The notes: generated from the letters alone by a model not told the origin. Numbered from the stretch's first letter, positions 52,192 through 61,329 are shown. The stretch: 64,000 bases of DNA from Agromyces archimandritae (GCF_018024495.1 NZ_CP071696.1:3348001-3412000), one strand, 5' to 3'. Translations and numbers: made by a program.

Positions 52192-52276
52192 GCCGCGGAT
52201 TCGGAGATCGCCACGGATTCGGATGGATGGAGTGGGATGCATCCGGAACGGTGGTGATCTCCGGAACGGTGGCGGC
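52192..52276 (+). repeat. Hairpin repeat, copy D
   Basis: Left arm 52192-52230 differs from copy A at two positions; the right arm is nearly that of copy C. C and D together look like a local duplication of 116 bases. Confidence 0.7.
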
Positions 52277-52282
52277 GGAGGA

Positions 52283-52383
52283 GCCGAGTGCGGGGTGGGA
52301 GGGCTGCTCAGGCGGCGGCGGAAGCCGAGTGCGGGGTGGGAGGGCTGCTCAGGCGGCGGCGGAAGCGGAGTGCGGGGCGGAGG
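52283..52383 (+). repeat. 41-bp tandem repeat over the ctaA stop codon
   Basis: Units at 52283-52323 and 52324-52364 are identical; a diverged third begins at 52365. Each unit contains TCA, and the one at 52349-52351 is the present ctaA stop (minus strand). The last residues of CtaA (S-A-S-A-A-A) are encoded by the repeat. Confidence 0.85.
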
Positions 52384-53287
52384 CGGGGGCCGCGGCATCC
52401 ACCGGGCGCTTCAGGCGCAGGACGAGGACGGTCATGGTCGCCGCGGTGAGGGCGGCGATGACCATGTGGGCCCCGACGAAGAGCGGCGGCAGGCCGTTCC
52501 GCGCCTGGTAGAGGCCGATGCCGATCTGCACCAGTTCGACGGCGAGCAGCACGATGCTCCAGCGCAGCACGGGCAGCCGGAGGCGCGCCGCGGCGACGAC
52601 GAGCACGATCGTGAGGGCGAACATCGCGTACCCCGGCCAGGCGTGGATGTGCTCGAGCAGTTCCGCGTCGAAGCCGTTGCGGCCGGCGTCCGCATCGCCG
52701 GAGTGCGGTCCGGCTCCCGTGGTGAGGATGCCGAACACGATCGACACGGCCAGCACGCCGCTCGTGAGGTGCACGAGGCCCGCGAACCACGCCGGCACGG
52801 CGCGTTCGCGCGGGCCGGGCTCCTGCCGCATCCGCACGATGAACGCGGCCGTGACGCAGACGAGCACGAGGGAGGAGACGTAGTGGAAGCCGACGATGAA
52901 GGGGTTCAGCCCCGTCCAGACGGTGATGCCGCCCACGATCGCCTGTGCGACGACGCCGGCGCCGACGATGAAGGCGAGCACGAAGAGGTCGCGCCGCTCG
53001 CGCCGGATGCGCCACACGAGGATGAAGAGGATGAGCGCGAGGATGCCGACGAGCCCCGTCATCGTGCGGTTGCCGAATTCGATGATGCCGTGGATGCCCA
53101 TCTCGGGCGTCGGCACGAGGGAGTCGGCCGTGCAGGTCGGCCAGGTCGGGCAGCCCAGGCCGGAGCCGGTGAGGCGGACCGCGCCGCCGGTGCCGATGAT
53201 GATCGTCTCGGCGAGGAAGGAGAGCCAGGCGAAGACGCGGATGCGGCGGTCGATGCGGTCGGGCAGCCAGGCGGTGAACCGGTTCAC
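52349..53287 (-). CDS. ctaA: Heme A synthase
   Basis: A 312-residue membrane protein with eight hydrophobic helices that oxidises heme o to heme a, following CyoE. Heme-ligand histidines are in G-I-H-G-I-I-E-F-G-N-R, G-F-H-Y-V-S-S, L-V-H-L-T-S-G and A-H-M-V-I-A-A-L. G-G-A-V-R-L-T-G-S-G-L is the conserved first loop. GTG start with AGGA 6 bases before it. The C-terminal tail is an Ala/Pro/Ser stretch that runs into a 41-bp tandem repeat, so its length may vary between strains. Confidence 0.94.
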   Translation of the reverse strand: MNRFTAWLPDRIDRRIRVFAWLSFLAETIIIGTGGAVRLTGSGLGCPTWPTCTADSLVPTPEMGIHGIIEFGNRTMTGLVGILALILFILVWRIRRERRDLFVLAFIVGAGVVAQAIVGGITVWTGLNPFIVGFHYVSSLVLVCVTAAFIVRMRQEPGPRERAVPAWFAGLVHLTSGVLAVSIVFGILTTGAGPHSGDADAGRNGFDAELLEHIHAWPGYAMFALTIVLVVAAARLRLPVLRWSIVLLAVELVQIGIGLYQARNGLPPLFVGAHMVIAALTAATMTVLVLRLKRPVDAAAPASAPHSASAAA

Positions 53288-53360
53288 GGCGGATCCTGTT
53301 TCCTGATCCGGATCGCATGTGACGGCGCTGGGAGATCGCCCCGAGCGGCCTGCGACCCTA

Positions 53361-53366
53361 TAGACT
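53361..53366 (+). promoter_or_regulatory. -10 box (TAGACT) of the suf operon
   Basis: TATAGACT (53359-53366) includes a strong -10. The leader to sufB ATG 53536 is about 165 bases and contains a 10-bp inverted repeat (GGAAGCCGCG with CGCGGCCTCC) and a further possible box TAAGGT at 53424-53429. Confidence 0.5.
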
Positions 53367-53419
53367 TGAGGGGTTGGAAGCCGCGGTTTCGCGCGCGTGC
53401 GCCCCGCGCGGCCTCCACC

Positions 53420-53425
53420 AGTCTA
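53420..53425 (-). promoter_or_regulatory. -10 box (TAGACT) facing ctaA
   Basis: On the minus strand TAGACT (53425-53420) points toward ctaA (start 53287), giving a leader near 125 bases. It faces the suf -10 box, so the two 5' leaders would overlap and be complementary for some 40 bases. Confidence 0.4.
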
Positions 53426-53535
53426 AGGTTCGCAACGCAGCCACCCGCACATCATCCCCCGACGTCGAGCCCTCGACCGGCGCAGGGAATGGGCCGGACT
53501 GACATCCGGTTGCACGGGAGGAGAAGAGGGAGAGT

Positions 53536-54954
53536 ATGACGGACGTACTGATCGACCGCCCGGAACTCGAAGGACTCGGTGTCTACGAGTTCGGCTGGGC
53601 CGATTCCGATGCAGCCGGCGCTTCCGCCCGGCGCGGTCTGTCGCCCGAGGTGGTCGCCGACATCTCCGGGCTGAAGGAAGAGCCCGAGTGGATGCTCCAG
53701 CGCCGTCAGCGTGCGCTGCAGCTGTTCGACCGCAAACCGATGCCCTCGTGGGGCGCGGACCTGTCGGAGATCGACTTCGACAACATCAAGTACTTCGTCC
53801 GCTCGACCGAGAAGCAGGCCCAGACCTGGGAAGACCTGCCCGAAGACATCAAGAACACCTACGAGCGGCTCGGGATCCCCGAGGCCGAGCGTCAGCGTCT
53901 CGTCGCCGGTGTCGCCGCCCAGTACGAGTCCGAGGTCGTCTACCACCAGATCAACGAAGAGCTCGAGCGCCAGGGCGTCATCTTCATGGACACCGACACG
54001 GCGCTGAAGGAGCACCCCGAGTTCTTCGAGGAGTACTTCGGCACCGTCATCCCCGCCGGCGACAACAAGTTCGCGGCGTTGAACACGGCCGTCTGGTCGG
54101 GCGGTTCCTTCGTCTACGTGCCGCCGGGCGTGCACGTCGAGATCCCGCTGCAGGCCTACTTCCGCATCAACACGGAGAACATGGGCCAGTTCGAGCGCAC
54201 CCTCATCATCGCCGACGAGGGCTCGTACGTGCACTACATCGAGGGCTGCACGGCCCCGATCTACAAGTCCGACTCGCTGCACTCGGCCGTCGTCGAGATC
54301 GTCGTGAAGAAGAATGCCCGCGTGCGCTACACGACGATCCAGAACTGGTCGAACAACGTGTACAACCTCGTCACGAAGCGGGCCACGGCCGCCGAGGGCG
54401 CCACCATGGAGTGGATCGACGGCAACATCGGCTCGAAGGTCACGATGAAGTACCCGTCGATCTTCCTGATGGGCGAGCACGCGAAGGGCGAGACCCTCTC
54501 GGTCGCCTTCGCCGGCCCCGGCCAGCACCAGGACGCGGGCGCGAAGATGATCCACATGGCCCCGCACACGCAGTCGTCGATCGTGTCGAAGTCGATCGCC
54601 CGCGGCGGTGGACGGGCCGGCTACCGCGGCGAGGTGCGGGTGGATGCCAATGCGCACCATGCCGCGAACACGGTGCGTTGCGACGCGCTGCTCGTCGACA
54701 CCATCTCGCGCTCCGACACCTACCCGGCGATCGACATCCGTGTCGACGACGTGCAGCTCGGCCACGAGGCCACGGTCTCCAAGGTCAGCGAGGAGCAGCT
54801 CTTCTACCTGATGGCACGCGGCATCCCCGAGGACGAGGCGATGGCGATGATCGTGCGCGGCTTCATCGAGCCGATCGCGCGCGAACTGCCCATGGAATAC
54901 GCGATGGAACTCAACAAGCTCATCGAGATGGGCATGGAAGGCAGCGTCGGCTGA
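53536..54954 (+). CDS. sufB: Fe-S cluster assembly scaffold protein SufB
   Basis: A 472-residue scaffold subunit of SufBCD. The N-terminal helical part precedes a right-handed beta-helix; the conserved G-C-T-A-P-I-Y segment holds the candidate cluster cysteine, and C-terminal R-G-I-P-E-D-E-A is typical of SufB/SufD. Strong GGGAGGAGAAGAGGGAG tract before the ATG. First gene of the operon: no sufR regulator gene precedes it, unlike in many actinobacteria. Confidence 0.97.
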   Translation: MTDVLIDRPELEGLGVYEFGWADSDAAGASARRGLSPEVVADISGLKEEPEWMLQRRQRALQLFDRKPMPSWGADLSEIDFDNIKYFVRSTEKQAQTWEDLPEDIKNTYERLGIPEAERQRLVAGVAAQYESEVVYHQINEELERQGVIFMDTDTALKEHPEFFEEYFGTVIPAGDNKFAALNTAVWSGGSFVYVPPGVHVEIPLQAYFRINTENMGQFERTLIIADEGSYVHYIEGCTAPIYKSDSLHSAVVEIVVKKNARVRYTTIQNWSNNVYNLVTKRATAAEGATMEWIDGNIGSKVTMKYPSIFLMGEHAKGETLSVAFAGPGQHQDAGAKMIHMAPHTQSSIVSKSIARGGGRAGYRGEVRVDANAHHAANTVRCDALLVDTISRSDTYPAIDIRVDDVQLGHEATVSKVSEEQLFYLMARGIPEDEAMAMIVRGFIEPIARELPMEYAMELNKLIEMGMEGSVG

Positions 54955-54956
54955 GC

Positions 54957-56144
54957 ATGACGAGCACCACCCCCACGACAGCCATGCCCACCGAAGGCCA
55001 GCACGGCCTCACGCAGCACTCCGACGGCGGATGGGGCCTCGTACCCGTACAGACCCGTTCCGAGCGGTTCGCGAGCACCGAGGTCGCAGACTTCCCGGCC
55101 GTCACCGGTCGCGAGCACGAGTGGAAGCTCTCGCCCGTGGCGACCTTCGCCGACCTCACCGGAGGTGAGCTCGACGGCTCGCGCACGCCGATCGAGACCG
55201 TCGACCCCGAAGGCGTCACCGTCTCGTGGATCGGCCGCGACGACGAGCGGATCGGCACCGCCGGCCGCCCCGAGGACCGCGGCAGCGCGAACGCCTGGTC
55301 GGGCTTCGCCGAGGCGATGCTCGTCTCGGTCGCCGGCGAGGACGAGAAGATCGCCGTCGTCACCCGCACCGGACTCGGCGAGGCCCCGCGCGGCGCGCAC
55401 ACCGTCATCGAGGCGGCGCCGAACAGTCGCGGACTCATCGTGCTCCGCGGCACGGGCGATGCCCGCCTGGCCGAGAACGTCGAGATCCTCGTCGGCGAAG
55501 GCGCGAGCCTGACCGTCGTCTCGCTGCAGGAGTGGAGCGACGACTCGGTGCACCTCGCGAGCCACTTCGCCCGCGTCGGCCGCGACGCCAAGCTCAAGCA
55601 CATCGTCGTCTCGCTCGGCGGCAAGGTCGTCCGGCTGAACCCCTCGACGCATCTGGCCGAACCCGGCGCAGACATCGAGGCGCTCGGCCTGTACTTCTCC
55701 GACGCCGGCCAGCACCTCGAGCAGCAGGTGTACGTGCACCACGACGCCCCGCATACCCGCTCCCGTGTCAATTACAAGGGCGCCCTGCAGGGCGAGGGTG
55801 CGCGCAGCGTCTGGATCGGCGACGTGCTCATCGGGCCGAAGGCCACGGGCACCGACAGCTACGAGCAGAACCGCAACCTCGTGCTCACCGACGGCACCCG
55901 TGCCGATTCCGTGCCGAACCTCGAGATCGAGACGGGCGACATCGAGGGTGCCGGCCACGCCAGCGCCACCGGTCGCTTCGACGACGAGCAGCTGTTCTAC
56001 CTGCAGGCACGCGGCATCCCCGAGGACGAGGCGCGCCGTCTCGTCGTGCGCGGCTTCCTCACCGAGATCGTGCAGAAGATCGGCGCCCCCGAGCTCGAGG
56101 CTCGCCTCATCGAGGCCCTCGAGGCCGAGCTCCAGGGGGCCTGA
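54957..56144 (+). CDS. sufD: Fe-S cluster assembly protein SufD
   Basis: A 395-residue partner of SufB with the same beta-helix fold. It starts M-T-S-T-T-P-T-T-A, 2 bases after the sufB stop; the open frame upstream is a shadow of sufB. H-H-D-A-P-H-T-R-S and [16 protein letters not shown] are conserved. Its stop TGA overlaps the next ATG by one base. Confidence 0.95.
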   Translation: MTSTTPTTAMPTEGQHGLTQHSDGGWGLVPVQTRSERFASTEVADFPAVTGREHEWKLSPVATFADLTGGELDGSRTPIETVDPEGVTVSWIGRDDERIGTAGRPEDRGSANAWSGFAEAMLVSVAGEDEKIAVVTRTGLGEAPRGAHTVIEAAPNSRGLIVLRGTGDARLAENVEILVGEGASLTVVSLQEWSDDSVHLASHFARVGRDAKLKHIVVSLGGKVVRLNPSTHLAEPGADIEALGLYFSDAGQHLEQQVYVHHDAPHTRSRVNYKGALQGEGARSVWIGDVLIGPKATGTDSYEQNRNLVLTDGTRADSVPNLEIETGDIEGAGHASATGRFDDEQLFYLQARGIPEDEARRLVVRGFLTEIVQKIGAPELEARLIEALEAELQGA

Positions 56145-56470
56145 TGGCGGCGACGCGCGTGTGCGGCATCGACGAGCTCGGGACGAACGAGGCGCAGCGC
56201 TTCGTCGTCGACGGTGTGCCGATCGCGGTCGTGAAGGATGCCGAGGGGCAGGTCTTCGCGATCGGCGACACGTGCACGCACGGCGACATCTCGCTGTCCG
56301 AGGGCTTCGTGGAAGGCGAGACCCTCGAGTGCTGGGCGCACGGTTCCCAGTTCTCGCTCCGCACCGGCAAGCCCCTGACGCTACCCGCTTACGAGCCCGT
56401 GCCCGTCTACGAGGTCGTCCTCGAAGACGGCGGCGTGCTCATCGATCCCGCGGTCACCCTGACCGTCTGA
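56144..56470 (+). CDS. Rieske-type [2Fe-2S] ferredoxin-like protein in the suf operon
   Basis: A 108-residue Rieske protein with both cluster motifs: C-T-H-G-D (Cys-x-His) and C-W-A-H-G (Cys-x2-His). It resembles the ferredoxin subunits of non-heme iron oxygenases but lies invariably within actinobacterial suf operons, where it may carry electrons or be an early acceptor of clusters; this is inference. TGATG overlap with sufD. Confidence 0.9.
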   Translation: MAATRVCGIDELGTNEAQRFVVDGVPIAVVKDAEGQVFAIGDTCTHGDISLSEGFVEGETLECWAHGSQFSLRTGKPLTLPAYEPVPVYEVVLEDGGVLIDPAVTLTV

Positions 56471-56518
56471 CCCGACTTCCGGCCCGACGGCCGGCAACCG
56501 AAAGAGACCAGAAGCAAC

Positions 56519-57280
<762 letters not shown>

Positions 57281-57289
57281 GCTGAAGCC

Positions 57290-57619
57290 ATGGTCACCTC
57301 ACTCGCTCCCGAGCGCTTCGACCAGGTCACCGAGGCGCTGAAAGACGTCATGGACCCCGAGCTCGGCGTGAACGTCGTCGACCTCGGCCTCATCTACGAC
57401 CTCGGCTGGGACGACGAGAACAACGCGCTCGTCATCCACATGACCCTCACGAGCGCCGGCTGCCCGCTGACCGATGTGCTCGAGGAGCAGACCGCCGAGG
57501 CCCTCGACGGCATCGTGGAGGCCTTCCGCATCAACTGGGTGTGGATGCCGCCGTGGGGCCCCGAGCGCATCACCGACGACGGGCGCGACATGATGCGCGC
57601 GCTCGGCTTCGCGATCTGA
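57290..57619 (+). CDS. sufT: SufT-like metal-sulfur cluster assembly factor (MIP18/DUF59)
   Basis: A 109-residue protein of the MIP18/DUF59 family that helps cluster maturation. D-P-E-L-G-V-N-V-V-D-L-G-L-I-Y and T-S-A-G-C-P-L-T-D-V-L with its conserved Cys are clear. In other actinobacterial suf operons sufS and sufU stand between sufC and this gene; here they are missing and must be elsewhere or replaced. Followed by a bidirectional terminator. Confidence 0.93.
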   Translation: MVTSLAPERFDQVTEALKDVMDPELGVNVVDLGLIYDLGWDDENNALVIHMTLTSAGCPLTDVLEEQTAEALDGIVEAFRINWVWMPPWGPERITDDGRDMMRALGFAI

Positions 57620-57650
57620 GCTTCGCCCAAGCAGCGCGAGACGTACCTCC

Positions 57651-57686
57651 GGACGCCCCGGCCCCCCAGAAGGGACCGGGGCGTCC
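57651..57686. terminator. Bidirectional terminator between sufT and the M3 peptidase
   Basis: GGACGCCCCGG (57651-57661) pairs perfectly with CCGGGGCGTCC (57676-57686), 11 bp, loop of 14, between convergent genes. Confidence 0.75.
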
Positions 57687-57692
57687 GTCGTC

Positions 57693-59732
57693 TCAGGCGA
57701 GGCCGCGGCGCTCCAGGAGCGGTTCGATGCGGGCATCCCGTCCGCGGAACTCGCGGTAGGCCTCGAGGGGGTCCTTCGATCCGCCGACGCCGAGCACGGT
57801 GCGGCGGAACCGTTCGCCGTTCTCACGGGTGAGTCCGCCGTGCTCTTCGAACCATTCGACGGTGTCGGCGTCCAGCACCTCGCTCCAGATGTAGGAGTAA
57901 TAGCCGGCGTCGTAGCCGCCGGAGAATGTGTGGGCGAAGTACGTCGAGGCGTAGCGGGGCGGCACGAGCGGATCGCCGAGCCCGGCTTCGCGGAGCGCTT
58001 CGGCTTCGAAGGCGGCGACGTCGGAGACCTCGTCGTCGGCGGTGATGCGGTGCCAGGCCTGGTCGAGCATGGCGGCCGCGAGGTATTCGCTCGTCTGGAA
58101 ACCCTCGTTGAACTGCCGGGCGGCGAGCAGCCGGTCGACGAGGTCCTGCGGCATCCGCTCGCCCGTCTCGTGGTGCACGGCGTAGTTGGCGAGGACCTCG
58201 GGCCACAGCATCCACATCTCGTTGACCTGGCTCGGGAACTCGACGAAGTCGCGGAACACGTTCGTGCCCGAGAACTTCGGGTACCGGGTGCGGGCGAGGA
58301 GGCCGTGCAGGGCGTGGCCGAACTCGTGGAACAGGGTGGATGTCTCGTCGTAGCTGAGCAGGGTCGGTTCGCCGGCGGCGGGCTTCGGCACGTTGAGGTT
58401 GTTGACGACGACGGGCAGGGTGCCGAAGAGTTCGGACTGCTCGACGATCGGGTTCATCCAGGCCCCTCCGCGCTTCGAGTCGCGCGTGTACGCGTCGAAG
58501 AGGTAAAGCCCGACCTGCTCGCCTTCCTCATCCTGCACCTCGAAGACGCGGACCTCGGGGTGGTAGCCGACGAGGTCGTCGCGTTCGGTGAAGCGCAGCC
58601 CGTACAGGCGGCCGGCCGCGTAGAACACGCCGTCGTGCAGGACGCGTTCGAGTTCGAAGTAGGGGCGCATCGCCGCGAGGTCGACGTCGTAGCGTTCGGC
58701 GCGGACCTGCTCGGAGAGGTAGGCCCAGTCGGCGGCTTCGACGGCGCGGTCGCCGTTCGCCGCGGCGCGGGCGGCGAGCACCTCGGCCTCGGCGCGGGCG
58801 TTGCGGGCCGCGGGTGCCGCGAGGCGTTCGAGCATCGTCCGCACGGCCTCGGGGTTCTTCGCGGTCTCGTCGGCGGTGACGGCGGCGGCGTGGTTCTCGA
58901 AACCGAGGAGGCGTGCGCGGCGGGCGCGCAGGGCGACGAGTTCGAGGATCACGGGCCGGTTGTCGTGCGAGCCGGCCCGGGCACCGCGGGCGCGCGAGGC
59001 CGCCATGATGCGGTCGCGGACCTCGGGGCGGTCGAGGGCTTCGAGGAAGGGGTGGCCGGTCGGCAGCACGAGGGTGACGAGCCAGCCGTCGAGCCCGCGG
59101 GCGACGGCGGCTTCGCGCGCGGCCGAGCGCTGGCCGTCGGAGAGCCCGGCGAGCTCGGACTCGTCGGTGAGGTGCACGGCGAGGTCGTTCGTGTCGGCGA
59201 GCAGCTGCTTCTCGAATCTGGCCTGGAGGCTCGAGATGCGCTGGTTGAGCTCGCGCAGCTCGGCCTTGGCTTCTTCGGGGAGGGCCGCGCCGGCGAGGGT
59301 GAACTCGGTGTGGTACCGCTCGACGAGGTAGACGGATTCGGCGTCGAGCCCGGAGTCGTGCCGCGCGGCGTGGACGGCGTCGATCCGGGCGAAGAGGGCC
59401 GGGTCGAGCCGGATGGCGTCCTGGTGGGCAGCCAGGACGGGGGCGAATTCCTCTTCGAGGGCGGCGATGCCGTCGGTGGAGTCGGCTGAGCTCTGGTTGT
59501 AGAACACGAGCAGCGCCCGGTGCAGGGGCCGGCCGCTGCGTTCGAGGGCGAGGAGGGTGTTCTCGAAGCTCGGTGCCTCGGGGTCGTCGACGATCGCGGC
59601 GACCTCGGCTCGGTGGGCGGCGATGCCCTCCTGGATCGCGGGGCGGTAGTGCTCCTCGCGGATCTCGGCGAACGGGGGCAGCTGGTAGGGGAGCGGGCTG
59701 GGGTCGGCGAAAGGCCGTGGCTCGGGGGGCAT
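57693..59732 (-). CDS. M3 family zinc metallopeptidase (oligopeptidase A/Dcp type)
   Basis: A 679-residue cytoplasmic oligopeptidase. The zinc motif is F-H-E-F-G-H-A-L-H, with the third ligand Glu 28-30 residues on in the F-V-E-F-P-S-Q-V-N-E segment; the late S-G-G-Y-D-A-G-Y-Y-S-Y-I-W substrate loop is typical of Dcp/OpdA. No signal peptide. Start at ATG 59732 (P-P-E-P-R-P-F) follows a leaderless-type TACAGT; the frame is open 17 codons further but without support. Probably peptide recycling. Confidence 0.93.
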   Translation of the reverse strand: MPPEPRPFADPSPLPYQLPPFAEIREEHYRPAIQEGIAAHRAEVAAIVDDPEAPSFENTLLALERSGRPLHRALLVFYNQSSADSTDGIAALEEEFAPVLAAHQDAIRLDPALFARIDAVHAARHDSGLDAESVYLVERYHTEFTLAGAALPEEAKAELRELNQRISSLQARFEKQLLADTNDLAVHLTDESELAGLSDGQRSAAREAAVARGLDGWLVTLVLPTGHPFLEALDRPEVRDRIMAASRARGARAGSHDNRPVILELVALRARRARLLGFENHAAAVTADETAKNPEAVRTMLERLAAPAARNARAEAEVLAARAAANGDRAVEAADWAYLSEQVRAERYDVDLAAMRPYFELERVLHDGVFYAAGRLYGLRFTERDDLVGYHPEVRVFEVQDEEGEQVGLYLFDAYTRDSKRGGAWMNPIVEQSELFGTLPVVVNNLNVPKPAAGEPTLLSYDETSTLFHEFGHALHGLLARTRYPKFSGTNVFRDFVEFPSQVNEMWMLWPEVLANYAVHHETGERMPQDLVDRLLAARQFNEGFQTSEYLAAAMLDQAWHRITADDEVSDVAAFEAEALREAGLGDPLVPPRYASTYFAHTFSGGYDAGYYSYIWSEVLDADTVEWFEEHGGLTRENGERFRRTVLGVGGSKDPLEAYREFRGRDARIEPLLERRGLA

Positions 59733-59738
59733 TGCTCC

Positions 59739-59744
59739 ACTGTA
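59739..59744 (-). promoter_or_regulatory. -10 box (TACAGT) of the M3 peptidase, leaderless type
   Basis: Minus strand TACAGT (59744-59739), 6 bases, ATG 59732. It lies back to back with the methyltransferase promoter, 25 bases apart. Confidence 0.5.
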
Positions 59745-59769
59745 ACGAGCGTGCGGCGGCGGGCGGTCG

Positions 59770-59775
59770 TAGGCT
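59770..59775 (+). promoter_or_regulatory. -10 box (TAGGCT) of the methyltransferase, leaderless type
   Basis: TAGGCT, 6 bases, ATG 59782; no Shine-Dalgarno. Confidence 0.6.
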
Positions 59776-59781
59776 CGAACC

Positions 59782-60615
59782 ATGTTCGGTGATTCGGATC
59801 GTTCGGAGGTCGCCCCCGGCGACCGCTACACGCACGGCTACCACGAGAGCGTGATCCGCACGCATGCGTGGCGCACGGTGGACAATTCGGCGGCGTACCT
59901 CGAGGGCTTCCTGCAGCGCGGCTCCCGGGTGCTCGATGTGGGGTCGGGCGCCGGCACGATCACCGTCGACATGGCCCGGCGGGTGGATCCCGGCGAGGTC
60001 GTGGGCGTGGACGTCGCGGAGGAGATCGTGGCCCGGGCGAGCGCGCTCGCGGAGGCCGAGGGGCTCGGCAATGTGCGCTTCGAGGTCGGGGACGCGTACG
60101 CGCTGGATGCCGGGGACGGCGCATTCGACATCGTGCACGCCCATCAGGTGCTGCAGCATCTGGCGCGGCCGGTGGATGCGCTCCGCGAGTTCCGGCGGGT
60201 GCTGAACCCCGACGGCATCCTCGGGGTGCGCGACGTCGATTACGGCGGAGTGATCTGGAACCCGGGGCACCCGGGGCTCGAGCGCTGGCTGGAGCTGTAT
60301 CGCCGGGTGCATCTCGGCAACGGCGGGCAGCCGGATGCGGGGCGGCGCCTCGTGTCGTGGGTGCGGGCTGCCGGGTTCGAGCGGGTGGATGCCTCGGGCA
60401 GCGTGTGGGTGTTCGCCAGCGATGCGGAGCGGGAGTGGTGGGGGTCGTCGTGGGCGGCTCGTGCGACGGACTCGCAGTTCGCGGCGGATGCCGTGGAGAC
60501 GGGGCGGGCCACGGCGGCGGATCTCCGTGAGATCTCCGATGCGTGGATGCGGTGGGTGGCCGATCCAGACGGCTGGCTGCTGATGCCGCATGCGGAGGTC
60601 GTCGCCAGGCCCTGA
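59782..60615 (+). CDS. Class I SAM-dependent methyltransferase
   Basis: A 277-residue protein with the SAM motif V-L-D-V-G-S-G-A-G-T (about residues 50-59), the acidic end of strand 2 (V-V-G-V-D-V-A) and the post-II region F-D-I-V-H-A-H-Q-V-L-Q-H-L, close to the UbiE/MenG-like group. The substrate is unknown; the C-terminal half is distinct from known MenG. Divergent from the M3 peptidase and just upstream of the winged-helix regulator. Confidence 0.88.
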   Translation: MFGDSDRSEVAPGDRYTHGYHESVIRTHAWRTVDNSAAYLEGFLQRGSRVLDVGSGAGTITVDMARRVDPGEVVGVDVAEEIVARASALAEAEGLGNVRFEVGDAYALDAGDGAFDIVHAHQVLQHLARPVDALREFRRVLNPDGILGVRDVDYGGVIWNPGHPGLERWLELYRRVHLGNGGQPDAGRRLVSWVRAAGFERVDASGSVWVFASDAEREWWGSSWAARATDSQFAADAVETGRATAADLREISDAWMRWVADPDGWLLMPHAEVVARP

Positions 60616-60652
60616 TCAGAGCCGTCTCCGGGCCGGTCTGTGCCAAGAGATA

Positions 60653-60701
60653 TTTGCAAAGCAAACGTTGCAAAGAAGTACTTGCAAAGAGTCCTTTGCA
60701 C
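60653..60701 (+). promoter_or_regulatory. Iteron-like operator: three TTGCAAAG repeats plus an inverted half-site
   Basis: TTGCAAAG occurs at 60654-60661, 60668-60675 and 60682-60689, exactly 14 bases apart, and CTTTGCA (inverted) at 60694-60700. The first is part of the perfect inverted repeat TTTGC-AAA-GCAAA. This AT-rich block abuts the -10 box of the winged-helix gene and covers the -35 region. Autoregulation is the simplest reading. Confidence 0.7.
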
Positions 60702-60704
60702 GCG

Positions 60705-60710
60705 TAGGCT
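60705..60710 (+). promoter_or_regulatory. -10 box (TAGGCT) of the winged-helix regulator, leaderless type
   Basis: TAGGCT, 7 bases, ATG 60718; no Shine-Dalgarno. It directly follows the iteron block. Confidence 0.6.
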
Positions 60711-60717
60711 CGCAGTC

Positions 60718-61329
60718 ATGGAAGCCGAGTCGAGGGACCCGCAGACCGAACGAAGCGACGGCATCGCCGGGATCGGCGTCGTCAAGGCCCTTGCGCATCC
60801 GGTGCGCTTCGACCTGTTCAACGCGCTCACCGACTTCGGCCCGGCCACGGCGAGCGGACTCGCCGAGCGGCTGGGGGAGTCGAGCGGATCCACGAGCTAC
60901 CACCTCCGCGAACTCGCCAAGCACGGCCTGGTCCGCGAGGTGGAAGGCCGCGGCACGGCCAGAGAGCGCTGGTGGGAACGCGTGCCCGGGCCGCTGCGCC
61001 TTGCGAGCGGCTCCCGCGCCGACCCCGTCGTCCGCGAGGTCTCCGACGAGCTCGTCGATCGCTGGAACGAGCAGCGCGCCGCACAACTCGAGGAGTTCGT
61101 CCGCCGCGGCGACGAGGTGCTCGAGCCCGAATGGGCGAGCCTGGCGACCTTCACGACGTCGAGCCTGCGCCTGACCCGCGCCGAGTTCGACGCGCTCATC
61201 ACCGCCTACGACGCCTGGCTCCAGGAGCAGGTCGCCGAATACCGCGGACGCGACGGGGTGCCCGGCGCCCGTCCCGTCCAGATCCAGTTCAATGCATTCC
61301 CGCTCATCGACCGAGGAGCCGCATCATGA
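60718..61329 (+). CDS. ArsR-like winged-helix transcriptional regulator
   Basis: A 203-residue regulator. Residues about 15-90 form a winged helix: V-V-K-A-L-A-H-P-V-R-F-D-L-F-N-A-L, recognition helix S-S-G-S-T-S-Y-H-L-R-E-L-A-K-H-G-L-V. No cysteine is present, so it is not a thiol metal sensor of the classic ArsR type. The C-terminal 110 residues form a helical domain of unknown ligand. Such proteins often sit beside transporters in actinobacteria; here the coupled partner is a 69-residue unknown protein. ATG 60718 is chosen over an open upstream extension because it follows the -10 box. Confidence 0.88.
   Translation: MEAESRDPQTERSDGIAGIGVVKALAHPVRFDLFNALTDFGPATASGLAERLGESSGSTSYHLRELAKHGLVREVEGRGTARERWWERVPGPLRLASGSRADPVVREVSDELVDRWNEQRAAQLEEFVRRGDEVLEPEWASLATFTTSSLRLTRAEFDALITAYDAWLQEQVAEYRGRDGVPGARPVQIQFNAFPLIDRGAAS

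Noticed and set aside
53288..53535. A missed sufR gene upstream of sufB
   Set aside because: The 248-base gap has no frame of suitable length with a winged-helix sequence.
60653..60701. TTGCAAAG repeats as a CRISPR or replication origin
   Set aside because: Only 8-base repeats, three copies, no spacers; DnaA boxes (TTATCCACA-like) are absent. An operator fits better.
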